From Salinimicrobium marinum (lineage in GTDB: Bacteria > Bacteroidota > Bacteroidia > Flavobacteriales > Flavobacteriaceae), in NCBI RefSeq assembly GCF_014651535.1, contig NZ_BMXB01000002.1:62001-126000 (forward strand): a stretch of DNA of 64,000 nucleotides, given 5' to 3'. Positions within the stretch are counted from its first letter, which is position 1, and each line of letters opens with the position of its first letter. A model generated the notes under the pieces. That model saw nothing but the letters and a program-made list of their open reading frames with translations. It was not told the origin of the DNA and did no database searches. Of this stretch, positions 56,263 through 64,000 are shown piece after piece. The position numbers were made by a program, and so were the translations under genes.

Positions 56263-57757
56263 TTCTCAATTTTACGCCCCACAGCGGCAATCTGTTACCG
56301 GAGTGCTGTTGATCTTTGCGACTGCACTTTATCAAATAATCCGGAATTTCTGGGCGGTAGGTGTTTATCTTCTAATCATGGATCCGAACCCGAAAATTAT
56401 TTTCTTTTCAGGAATGGGGCTCGCTGTTCTGTTGATTGGTACTTTAGGGTATAGTATTTTATATTATCTGAAGTTTCAGTTTTATGTGGATAAAGAAAAA
56501 AGCAGTTTTATTCTTGAAAAAGGCGTTTTTAATTCCGATGTAGTAAATATTCCATTTAGTAAAATTCAGCAGGTAAATTTCCGGAGAAATATTCTCCAGA
56601 GAGCTATCGGAGTCTACAGTGTGGTAATTGATACTGCTGGCAGCAACGATAAAGAAGTGGAAATTAAGGCACTTTCCAAAGAAAAAGCCGATATTCTGGC
56701 TGGATTGCTGATGGACCTGTCTACGCAGGAAAAAGAAGAAACAACAGAATCTTTATCGGAAGATGATCTTGAGAGGCCCAAGGCTTCTGCGACAGAATGG
56801 GAATATAAACTGGATGTTCTTACGCTGTTGAAACTTGGCCTCACCTCAAATTATTTAAGAGGCTTATCTATTCTGCTGGCTTTCTATTTTACAGTCAGAT
56901 CACAGCTCAGTTATTCTGAAGAATTTCCAGTGGAGGTACCCTACGCAGTTATAACCGAAATTTTTTCTACCATTGTTCTTATCCTGATCCTGTTGGTGGT
57001 AGGAATGATTATTACGGTAGTAGAAACCTTTATAAAATACTATGATCTTCATATCCTGAAGAACAGGGCAGGTTTACAGGTGGAAATGGGACTCCGGAAC
57101 AATACCAAAGTAAACCTGAAATCACGGCGGGTACAACTATTGCAGGAGGTGACAAATCCTATACATCAACGCCTTAACCTGTATCAACTAAAAGTTTCTT
57201 TGGCTAGTAGCAGGGATGACCTCATTAAGGACCAGATCAAGATACCGGGTTTGTCTAGGGAAGTAGTTACCAAAGTTAAAGATTACTTCTACGGCCGTGA
57301 ATTTAAAGAGACCAACCGAATTCTCCCTCATCAAATTCTATTGTGGAGAATGATTTCCATAAGTATCTTTCCATTAATTGCCGCAGTAATTGTACTTTTT
57401 ATATTTATGCCCGATGTTCCACGTTTTCAGATAGGAGTAGGGGCTGGAATTTTGATAACAGGGATCGCTGTGTTTCAATATTTTTATTTCAAAACCATTT
57501 GCTTATCTGTTTCTGAGGATTTTCTCATGAAATCTTCCGGAATTTGGAACAGGAAGAAACATTATCTTGAGATGTACAAACTTCAGTCGGTTTCTGTTTC
57601 ACAGCCGGTTTGGCACAAGAAACGCGGACTGGTAAACATTACTTTTCATTCAGCCGGAGGTGATATTTCATATCCCCTGGTTTATGAAGAGGAAATTCTT
57701 CCAGTAATGAATTATATTCTTTTCAGGATAGAATCTACTTCTAAGCCCTGGATGTAA
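56255..57757 (+). CDS. Bacterial-PH (YdbT-like) membrane protein with three bPH2 domains
   Basis: The 500-residue protein has membrane helix pairs near residues 15-70, 195-270 and 360-410, each followed by a bPH2 domain: VDKEKSSFILEKGVFNSDVV with IPFSKIQQVNFRRN, LQVEMGLRNNTKVNLKSRRV with LLQEVTNPIHQR, and EDFLMKSSGIWNRKKHYLEM with YKLQSVSVSQPVW. This is the layout of Bacillus YdbT. The product is expected in the inner membrane together with the YdbS-like protein whose gene overlaps. The biochemical role is unknown. Confidence 0.88.
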   Translation: MSDSQFYAPQRQSVTGVLLIFATALYQIIRNFWAVGVYLLIMDPNPKIIFFSGMGLAVLLIGTLGYSILYYLKFQFYVDKEKSSFILEKGVFNSDVVNIPFSKIQQVNFRRNILQRAIGVYSVVIDTAGSNDKEVEIKALSKEKADILAGLLMDLSTQEKEETTESLSEDDLERPKASATEWEYKLDVLTLLKLGLTSNYLRGLSILLAFYFTVRSQLSYSEEFPVEVPYAVITEIFSTIVLILILLVVGMIITVVETFIKYYDLHILKNRAGLQVEMGLRNNTKVNLKSRRVQLLQEVTNPIHQRLNLYQLKVSLASSRDDLIKDQIKIPGLSREVVTKVKDYFYGREFKETNRILPHQILLWRMISISIFPLIAAVIVLFIFMPDVPRFQIGVGAGILITGIAVFQYFYFKTICLSVSEDFLMKSSGIWNRKKHYLEMYKLQSVSVSQPVWHKKRGLVNITFHSAGGDISYPLVYEEEILPVMNYILFRIESTSKPWM

Positions 57758-57831
57758 GTTCAGAATTGAGACTGCCTACTATCCTGCGGATATCCGATAA
57801 TTAGACTTACTCATTAATTTTCGGTTTTATT

Positions 57832-57848
57832 CCCCTCCGTTGGAGAGG
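57832..57848. repeat. Intergenic palindromic repeat, family B copy 4 (short)
   Basis: CCCCTCC-GTTG-GAGAGG is a shortened and damaged version of the family B core, between two convergent genes. Confidence 0.45.
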
Positions 57849-57900
57849 TGCCTGAAAGGCTGGTAGATTTTTGTTTCTCCGTTCTCTTCTTGTAAAACAG

Positions 57901-57940
57901 AAAAGCCACAAATACAACTAAAAATGCATTTGTGGCTTTA
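57901..57940 (-). terminator. Terminator of the fused E1 dehydrogenase gene
   Basis: AAAGCCACAAAT (57902-57913) and ATTTGTGGCTTT (57928-57939) form a perfect 12-bp stem. On the minus strand it ends with TTTTCTGTTTT. It lies 25 nt after the stop of the minus-strand gene. Confidence 0.8.
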
Positions 57941-57963
57941 TATTAAAATAATCTAATTTTCAA

Positions 57964-60378
57964 TTATTTCAGTGCTGGAAATTTTTCAGGATTTGATTCG
58001 TGCATTATTCCGTACACCTTTTCAAAAATATCTTCAGCAGAAGGTTTGGAGAAATAATCTCCATCTGTACCATAAGAAGGTCGATGTTCTTTGGCTGTAA
58101 GGGTTTGGGGTTTGCTGTCCAGGTGGATCCACGCATTCTGATCTTCAAGTACTTTTTGAAGGATATAAGCGGAGGCACCTCCCGGTACGTCTTCATCAAT
58201 TACCAGAAATCGGTTTGTTTTACCCACACTTTTTACAATATCCTTGTTAAGATCGAATGGGAGCAATGATTGCACATCGATCACTTCTGCATCAATACCC
58301 ACTTCGAGCAATTCTTTTGCAGCCTGTTCTACGATTCTAAGAGTAGATCCATAGGAGACCAGCGTAATATCGTCCCCTTCTTTAAGAGTTTCCACCACGC
58401 CAATAGGAGTTCTCATCTCCCTCAGGTTATTAGGCAATTTCTCTTTAAGCCTGTAACCATTTAACGATTCTATGATAAGTCCGGGTTCATCACCATCCAG
58501 CAAGGTATTGTAAAATCCGGCGGCTTTGGTCATATTTCTTGGGACCAGAATATGAATTCCGCGAAGCAGGTGTAGTAATCCTCCCATTTGAGAACCACTA
58601 TGCCAAATCCCTTCCAGGCGATGCCCACGGGTCCTTACAATCAGCGGTGCTTTTTGTTTTCCGGCGGTACGATACTGTAGGGTAGCAAGATCGTCACTCA
58701 TAATTTGCAGCGCATACAGGATATAATCCAGGTACTGTATTTCAGCAATAGGCCTAAGCCCTCGCATGGCCATTCCCAGTCCCTGTCCTAAGATGGTGGC
58801 TTCTCTGATTCCGGTATCTGCCACACGCAGATCACCATATTTTTCCTGAAGGCCTTCCAAACCCTGATTAACATCTCCAATCTCTCCGGTGTCTTCCCCA
58901 AAGATTAAAGTTTCGGGCCTGGATGAAAATATCTGATCAAAATTATCCCTCAGAACAACTCTTCCATCTACTTCTTTTGAATCTTCATCATACGTCGGTG
59001 CTACTTCTTCAATGAATTTAGCCTGAAATGATGATTCGCTATAAAGATTACTACTATATTGTTGCTGACTTTCTTCAGAAAATTTATTGATCCAGTTGAC
59101 CAATTCGGTTTTCTCTGGACTTTGCTCTCCAATTAGGTAGCGAAGGGATTTCCTTGCGACAGTTAAAACATCTTTCTTTAAAGGTTCCCTGTTATCTGCA
59201 AGTTCTTTACGAAGTTGTAGAATAAACGTTTTATTGCTGCTGTTTTGGGCGGCTTTTTCAAGGATAGGAAGAATTTCCTGCTGTTTCTTCTTTACAGGAC
59301 TACCATGCTTTTCCCAGGCTGCTTTTTTGCCTTCTCTTACCTGCTTTTTAATGGACTTTTCAATTTCTTCCAATTCTTCTTCAGAAGCAATATTCCCGGA
59401 AATCATCCATTCCCGCATCTTTACATTACAATCATGTTCCCTTTCCCAGTTCAACCTTTCTTCACTCTTGTAGCGTTCGTGAGATCCTGAAGTGGAATGC
59501 CCCTGTGGTTGTGTAAGTTGTTGAACATGAATTAAAACCGGAATATGTGATTTCCTGGCCAGAGCCGCAGCTTTTTCATAGGTTTCAATAAGTGCAGGAT
59601 AATCCCAGCCATTTACCCTGTAAATTTCGTATCCGTTATTCTGATCTTCGTCTCTCTGAAAACCTTTTAAAACTTCCGAAATATTTTCTTTGGTGGTTTG
59701 ATGCCTTGCATGAACAGATATTCCATATTCATCGTCCCATACGTTCATGACCATTGGTACTTGTAATACCCCTGCTGCATTTATTGTTTCCCAAAAGAGG
59801 CCTTCACTGGTACTGGCATTTCCTATAGTTCCCCAGGCTATTTCATCTCCGTTCTTCGAAAAATTTCCCGCATCCATGCCTTCTACATTTCTATAGATCT
59901 TAGATGCCTGAGCAAGTCCTAACAGTCGTGGCATTTGGCCTGCAGTAGGAGAAATATCTGCACTTGAGTTCTTTTGTTGTGTAAGGTTTTTCCAGGTTCC
60001 GTCTTCCTGAAGACTATGAGTGGAAAAATGTCCGCCCATTTGCCTTCCTGCAGACATGGGTTCATCTTCTATAGTACTGGTGGCGTAAAGACTTGCAAAA
60101 AACTGTTCAATAGTCAAGGCGCCAATAGCCATCATAAAGGTTTGGTCTCTGTAATATCCAGATCTAAAATCTCCGTTTTTAAAAACTTTGGCCCATGCAA
60201 GTTGAGGAACTTCTTTACCGTCACCAAAAATTCCGAATTTCGCTTTTCCGGTAAGAACTTCACGTCTTCCCAAAAGGCTACATTCCCGGCTGGTTACTGC
60301 AATCTTATAATCTTCAAGTATTTGGGATCGGAAATCTTCAAAAGAAATATCATTTTTTGATGAGGTTTCGCTTTGCAT
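57964..60378 (-). CDS. Fused alpha/beta E1 subunit of a 2-oxo acid dehydrogenase
   Basis: The 804-residue protein joins the E1 alpha domain (about 1-430) and the E1 beta domain (about 465-804). The alpha part has AGRQMGGHFSTHSLQ and the cofactor motif in the variant form IGNASTSEGLFWETINAAG...WDDEYGIS. The beta part has IFGEDTGEIGDVNQGLEGLQ and YASYGSTLRIV-like VSYGSTLRIVEQAAKEL. Such enzymes decarboxylate branched-chain 2-oxo acids or pyruvate with thiamine diphosphate. The start is ATG 60378 because a strong promoter box at 60400-60407 lies upstream; an ATG at 60411 would precede the transcription start. No E2 or E3 gene is in the window. Branched-chain oxo acids are the likely substrates. 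Confidence 0.9.
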   Translation of the reverse strand: MQSETSSKNDISFEDFRSQILEDYKIAVTSRECSLLGRREVLTGKAKFGIFGDGKEVPQLAWAKVFKNGDFRSGYYRDQTFMMAIGALTIEQFFASLYATSTIEDEPMSAGRQMGGHFSTHSLQEDGTWKNLTQQKNSSADISPTAGQMPRLLGLAQASKIYRNVEGMDAGNFSKNGDEIAWGTIGNASTSEGLFWETINAAGVLQVPMVMNVWDDEYGISVHARHQTTKENISEVLKGFQRDEDQNNGYEIYRVNGWDYPALIETYEKAAALARKSHIPVLIHVQQLTQPQGHSTSGSHERYKSEERLNWEREHDCNVKMREWMISGNIASEEELEEIEKSIKKQVREGKKAAWEKHGSPVKKKQQEILPILEKAAQNSSNKTFILQLRKELADNREPLKKDVLTVARKSLRYLIGEQSPEKTELVNWINKFSEESQQQYSSNLYSESSFQAKFIEEVAPTYDEDSKEVDGRVVLRDNFDQIFSSRPETLIFGEDTGEIGDVNQGLEGLQEKYGDLRVADTGIREATILGQGLGMAMRGLRPIAEIQYLDYILYALQIMSDDLATLQYRTAGKQKAPLIVRTRGHRLEGIWHSGSQMGGLLHLLRGIHILVPRNMTKAAGFYNTLLDGDEPGLIIESLNGYRLKEKLPNNLREMRTPIGVVETLKEGDDITLVSYGSTLRIVEQAAKELLEVGIDAEVIDVQSLLPFDLNKDIVKSVGKTNRFLVIDEDVPGGASAYILQKVLEDQNAWIHLDSKPQTLTAKEHRPSYGTDGDYFSKPSAEDIFEKVYGIMHESNPEKFPALK

Positions 60379-60399
60379 AATGAATGGTTTAGATAAACA

Positions 60400-60430
60400 C
60401 AAATGTAGCAAAAACTATAATTAAATACAA
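60400..60430 (-). promoter_or_regulatory. Bacteroidota-type promoter of the fused E1 gene
   Basis: On the minus strand TTG (60428-60430) and TACATTTG (60400-60407, exact TAnnTTTG) are separated by 20 nt. The predicted transcription start lies near 60393, giving a leader of about 15 nt. Confidence 0.6.
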
Positions 60431-60561
60431 TTTAAAAAAACTTAACAAAAAATGATTATTTCGAATTTAAATCCCTTAATACTGAATAATATTTAATATA
60501 AAAGGAATATGAAAGATTTTACTGAAAATTTGTTAATGCAATGGGTGATTTATTCCTAATT

Positions 60562-63375
60562 TTAATACCATTTTCTTGAGAATAATCCTGTGAGGGTCTG
60601 GATATCGAGCGTCGCAATAAACCTGATTCGCTGGTCATAATTATCCTGATTTATTTCCCAACCTAAATTGGAGTAAACTGGAAAAAAGATCTCAAAATAA
60701 TCAGCAATAAGGCTTAATCTTATTCCGGAATCATAGACTACTTTGGCATTCTTATATTTATTCTTTATTACCCCTACATCTCCATAGACAAAGATCCATT
60801 TCCAAAGATTGGTACTTGCATTTAACGTAGTAAGCCATTGGTTTGCAAATTCCGGTTCCAGCTGTGATTTGAAGCCTCCTTCCGCCATTATGATCTGCTG
60901 GCTGAAAAGTCCGCTGGTTTCACTTCTTCCGTAGTAATTATAGTCAAAAAGATAATCTGTAGGACGGTCCAGGGCAAAGCTGAAGTAATCTGAATGGCTA
61001 AAATCATTATAGATAAAAGATCCGCCGAAGAGTCGCAGGTTGATCTGCCTGTTATTTTTGAACAACTTTCGGTAATCAACGGTGAACGATGCTTTACTGA
61101 ACTTTTTTGCCAGTTGAAAATCGATATTCCCGGTCAGGTAATCGATCATTCCTCTGTCATTGTACCTGTAATTAATATTAAAAACGCTGTAATCGGGAAC
61201 TTCCAGAGGCTGTAGCAAGTTTTGGTCCCTGAAAACATTCACGTTTCGCACCATTAGCTGCTGGCGTTTATTATCCCGTAAATCCTGATTTCTAAACTGG
61301 ATAAGGAGAAAAGGAGTGAATTTTTCGTAAAACAAGTTGTACCCAAAAGAAAAACGACTTCCACTCGCTCCATATTTGATTGAAAACAGGTCTTTTTCAT
61401 CAAAAAATATTTGATGAGAGAAACTCGCGCCACCAACTAATGTTTGGCTATTGAACCCATATTTCGGGGCTATGTCAAACTCGAAGTTGCGGTTGAGTAC
61501 TGTTTTGTTGTAGAGTTTAGGTCCCAGGGTGATACCATCATATAAATTGTACTCAAACTCGGGCATAAAGAAAACTTGGTAATAACGAGGGTCTTCCACA
61601 TCTTTTAAAAGTCTTACCTGTAAGGGTTTGTCAAGAAAAGTTTTGACACCTTTATAATTATCCCGGGGATTAACTTCGGGAATTTGAAGTTCATAATTGA
61701 GGGCCAGTCTTTTAATATTTTCAGAAGGAATGGTAACTGTTTTGGTATTCTTAATGTTTTCTACCCAGGTTTTAAAAACAATGTTCTGATCGTTTAACCC
61801 ATACAATGAAATGGGCATCCCTGTATTTGCCTTGTCCCGGATTGTTACCTCTAGAGAATCTCCCTGTTTCTTAACTTTTTCAATATTAAAATCCAACCTT
61901 TTATCGGTCCTCACATAATCCTGAAAGAACCAATCAATCTTTTTACCGGAATTCTTTCTGAGAATTTGTTCGAAATCTTCCTGTGCTACCGGCTCTAGCT
62001 TATATTTATTATAAAACTCCTGAATAGATGCCGAAACAGTTTCATCTTGAGTATAATGTTCTATGTATTTCAAACCAACTCCCGCTTTGTAAGCATTGGA
62101 TATGTTCATATTAATTTTTAACAGGGAATCACGGGGAGTAACAAGCGCCTGGTCCAGATGTGTTCGAGCCATATGAAGATAAAGAAAAGAGTACTGATCA
62201 TTAAATTCAAGATCTGCTGCATGGAACCATCTTATTCCAAATAAATTACTCAAATTCCCCAGGATCTTCATATCGGGATAATATTCATCTACATATCCCA
62301 TTAATAAATAAATCTGGATAGCATCAATAACCCATCTTTCTTCCCGTGGATTTAGAAGAAGACTGTTTTCCAGATAATTTCCTGTTATAGCTTTAAGTAA
62401 TTGCAAGTCATACCCAAATCCATCGGGAAAGGGACGTAAAAATTTTGGTAATTGATTTAATCCATAAAACGGATTTGCTGCATAATCTTCTTTAGTTACC
62501 AGCATGTTATCCTGGGGGTAAGATCCGAGATTATTTTCAAGATACCCTGCGATTCGTCTTACGAGCATTGATTTCATCACTGGGTTAAGATCATCGTCAT
62601 CAAGATTTGTTACTACATGAAAATTTGGAGTTTCAATATCGTCAAATTCGAAGTCCCTTGTGAGATAGAGTTTAAAATCAAGACTGTTTTCTCCTTGAAA
62701 ATTAACCGTTCGGGAATTCTCTTCTGTTAGAATATTCTCTGTTTCCAAGGAAGATATAGCGGCAAAAACGGGTGGAATTACTACTTCCAGTTCTATATCT
62801 AACGGAAGGGCATATTGATCATTTATGTTCTTGTGACTGTAAACCTCCCATTTCCCATCATACACTCCAGGGATCAAAAACCAGTATCTCAACTTATAAT
62901 TGCCATCCCTGGAATAACCGTACCGGGTAAATTCTGAACTTGGGATCTTAATAGTATAATCCAGGTTTAATTGTACTTTTTCTCCGGGGGCGAGAGGGGA
63001 GGATAGGTGTATCTGTAAAAGATCTGGCGAATCCACAGGTCTTTGCCATTTCATTGACTGGGCTGAGGAATTTGTAATGCTGCGGATTGTCGTAGCACCT
63101 CTTTCTTCTTCTTTGGCAAAATGAAACTTTCTATAGAATTCTTCGGAAAAACGCCTTGCAAGAGGAGTGGATTTTGTGCTAAAGGCATTAATCCAGTCTT
63201 GAAAAAAAATAAATTCTAGTGTATCTGAACTAGTATTGTGATAAACAAAATCTTGCTCGATGGACATTTCCTTCAAAGAATCATTTAAAATGGCTTTAAT
63301 GGAAGTCGAATTCTGGGAATAGCTTTTTCCCAATGCAAGAAGCATAAAAGCGCAAAAAATAATTTTTTTAGTCAA
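60562..63375 (-). CDS. Outer membrane protein: M1-peptidase-like domain without active site fused to a beta-barrel
   Basis: The 937-residue protein has a signal peptide (MTKKIIFCAFMLLALGKSYS). Residues 20-470 resemble the M1 aminopeptidase fold, with an N-terminal beta domain (LQIHLSSPLAPGEKVQLNLDY) and helical catalytic-like region. The zinc motif HExxH is replaced by LKAIT (residues 327-331) and the following W-x-x-E-G by ERWVIDA, so all metal ligands are lost. A small beta domain follows (about 475-560). From about 600 to the end alternating strands such as FEFDIAPKYGFNS and WIFVYGDVGVIK form a beta-barrel, and the last residues FSRKWY end in an aromatic residue, as outer membrane barrels do. 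A surface or secretion role is likely; the reaction, if any, is not peptidase. Confidence 0.8.
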   Translation of the reverse strand: MTKKIIFCAFMLLALGKSYSQNSTSIKAILNDSLKEMSIEQDFVYHNTSSDTLEFIFFQDWINAFSTKSTPLARRFSEEFYRKFHFAKEEERGATTIRSITNSSAQSMKWQRPVDSPDLLQIHLSSPLAPGEKVQLNLDYTIKIPSSEFTRYGYSRDGNYKLRYWFLIPGVYDGKWEVYSHKNINDQYALPLDIELEVVIPPVFAAISSLETENILTEENSRTVNFQGENSLDFKLYLTRDFEFDDIETPNFHVVTNLDDDDLNPVMKSMLVRRIAGYLENNLGSYPQDNMLVTKEDYAANPFYGLNQLPKFLRPFPDGFGYDLQLLKAITGNYLENSLLLNPREERWVIDAIQIYLLMGYVDEYYPDMKILGNLSNLFGIRWFHAADLEFNDQYSFLYLHMARTHLDQALVTPRDSLLKINMNISNAYKAGVGLKYIEHYTQDETVSASIQEFYNKYKLEPVAQEDFEQILRKNSGKKIDWFFQDYVRTDKRLDFNIEKVKKQGDSLEVTIRDKANTGMPISLYGLNDQNIVFKTWVENIKNTKTVTIPSENIKRLALNYELQIPEVNPRDNYKGVKTFLDKPLQVRLLKDVEDPRYYQVFFMPEFEYNLYDGITLGPKLYNKTVLNRNFEFDIAPKYGFNSQTLVGGASFSHQIFFDEKDLFSIKYGASGSRFSFGYNLFYEKFTPFLLIQFRNQDLRDNKRQQLMVRNVNVFRDQNLLQPLEVPDYSVFNINYRYNDRGMIDYLTGNIDFQLAKKFSKASFTVDYRKLFKNNRQINLRLFGGSFIYNDFSHSDYFSFALDRPTDYLFDYNYYGRSETSGLFSQQIIMAEGGFKSQLEPEFANQWLTTLNASTNLWKWIFVYGDVGVIKNKYKNAKVVYDSGIRLSLIADYFEIFFPVYSNLGWEINQDNYDQRIRFIATLDIQTLTGLFSRKWY

Positions 63376-63718
63376 GACTTTAATTAGATAGATTCGGTTG
63401 AAGATATTGTTATAATTGGGTCAAGATATAAATTTTTAATCTTATGGAACCAACACATTAGTATAATGTTAAGAGAAGAATTTTATTGTGTGAAGTAAAG
63501 GATTTAAGATGGATTTAATGTGTAAAGTTATACAAATAAAAAAGGCCGCCTAAATAGCTGATTTTACGTCTGTCCGATCCACGATTTTGCGGAATTTCGG
63601 GTTCTGATTTTAATGGAAACTGATTAACAGATTCTAAAATTTTACTACCAGATCTAAGGTGGAATCAGAATAACACTGCTTGAGCTTTTTAGGCGGCCCT
63701 TTATCTTCTAAGGTGGTC
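63376..63718. other. Intergenic region with repeat between the barrel fusion and the LOG gene
   Basis: The 343 nt contain no gene. The first part (63376-63530) is AT-rich and should hold the promoter of the barrel-fusion gene. The second part (63539-63704) is a long inverted repeat with an inserted family A element. Confidence 0.6.
63539..63704. repeat. Inverted repeat split by a degenerate family A element (copy 5)
   Basis: AAAAGGCCGCCTAAA (63539-63553) faces TTTAGGCGGCCCTTT (63688-63702), nearly complementary, 134 nt apart. Between them is a sequence starting CTAAATAGCTGATTTTACGTC, alike to CTAAATAGCCTGCTTTACGTC before menD, and ending in a degenerate right arm. On the minus strand the outer stem could terminate the LOG gene. 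Confidence 0.5.
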
Positions 63719-64000
63719 CTAGAAATTAGGACTAAGATTGTATTCATCATAGAATGCGTCAAGAATTTCAATCACCTCTTCGGCTGTATCCACTACCTGA
63801 ATAAGGTCAATATCTCCTGCACTTATATTCTGGAAACTATCCAAAAGTGTTGTCTGGACCCACTCGATCAAACCACCCCAAAAATCACGACCCACCAGAA
63901 TGATTGGGAATTTGTCAATTTTGTGAGTCTGGATAAGGGTAATTGCTTCAAAAAGCTCATCCAGGGTGCCAAATCCACCAGGCATTACAACAAATCCCTG
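63719..64000 (-). CDS. LOG-family protein (cytokinin riboside 5'-monophosphate phosphoribohydrolase-like), 5' end outside window
   Basis: The visible 93 residues are the C-terminal half; the frame is open to the edge (QGFVV before MPGG). It contains the signature MPGGFGTLDELFEAITLIQT, then FPIILVGRDFWGGLIEWVQ. LOG proteins hydrolyse nucleoside 5'-monophosphates such as cytokinin ribotides or AMP; older annotations call them lysine decarboxylases. A role in bacterial cytokinin production or purine salvage cannot be told from this part. Confidence 0.88.
   Translation of the reverse strand, partial: QGFVVMPGGFGTLDELFEAITLIQTHKIDKFPIILVGRDFWGGLIEWVQTTLLDSFQNISAGDIDLIQVVDTAEEVIEILDAFYDEYNLSPNF

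Noticed and set aside
60379-60411. Earlier ATG for the fused E1 gene
   Set aside because: It lies at or upstream of an exact TAnnTTTG promoter box and would precede the predicted transcription start.

Overview
The window is chromosomal DNA of a member of the Bacteroidota, most likely a Flavobacteriaceae species. The reasons are a moderately AT-rich composition, almost no Shine-Dalgarno sequences, several promoter-like boxes of the Bacteroidota type (TAnnTTTG about 20 nt after a TTG/TTTG element), many lipoproteins and signal peptides ending in Gln, a SusA-like periplasmic amylase, a fused E1 alpha/beta oxo-acid dehydrogenase, and the acylornithine type of arginine pathway (argF'). The genus cannot be fixed from this sequence alone. 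No rRNA, tRNA, CRISPR array, prophage or insertion sequence was recognised.

Layout: (1) 1-8.4 kb, maltodextrin breakdown and upper glycolysis: a GH65 phosphorylase cut by the window edge, a secreted SusA-like GH13, a GH13 lipoprotein, pfkA, gapA and a BadF-type sugar kinase. (2) 8.5-13.9 kb, a YifB/ComM fragment with only its first domain, then a tightly coupled operon of DUF2891 lipoprotein, Nramp-like transporter and 5-oxoprolinase pxpABC. (3) 14-18.2 kb, a signalling operon (small protein, seven-helix membrane protein, histidine kinase, LuxR-type regulator) and a GNAT-nitrilase fusion. (4) 18.3-25.1 kb, ilvD-ilvB-ilvN-ilvC-ilvA. (5) 25.4-35.0 kb, an arginine cluster: GNAT, argG, argC, proC, argD, argF', argB, argE, argH. 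(6) 35.1-39.3 kb on the minus strand, leuA-leuC-leuD-leuB. (7) 39.4-48.6 kb, mixed housekeeping: a protein of unknown function, an RluA-type pseudouridine synthase, panB, an NTF2-like secreted protein, L-serine dehydratase, dnaK, a small lipoprotein and an esterase. (8) 48.6-57.8 kb, menaquinone genes (a hotdog thioesterase, menF, menD, and separately menB) with a sterol desaturase-like protein, a CvfB-like S1 protein and two bacterial-PH membrane proteins. (9) 57.9-64 kb on the minus strand, the fused E1 enzyme, a dead-peptidase/outer-membrane-barrel fusion and a partial LOG-family gene.

The biosynthetic blocks fit together. The ilv products feed leuABCD, panB uses the valine precursor 2-oxoisovalerate, the fused E1 may degrade branched-chain oxo acids, and ilvA and the L-serine dehydratase deaminate threonine and serine. 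Glutamate released from 5-oxoproline by PxpABC can feed the arginine and proline genes. In ArgF' the residue that decides between acetyl- and succinylornithine is Ala, which points to a succinylated pathway.

Intergenic spaces, especially inside the arginine cluster, carry several families of short palindromic repeats and two heptamer tandem arrays that sit directly at the stop codons of panB and the serine dehydratase gene. The less ordinary parts are the pxp operon with a transporter lacking the metal-binding motifs, the split sensor operon, the predicted succinylornithine pathway, the peptidase-barrel fusion and the repeat families.
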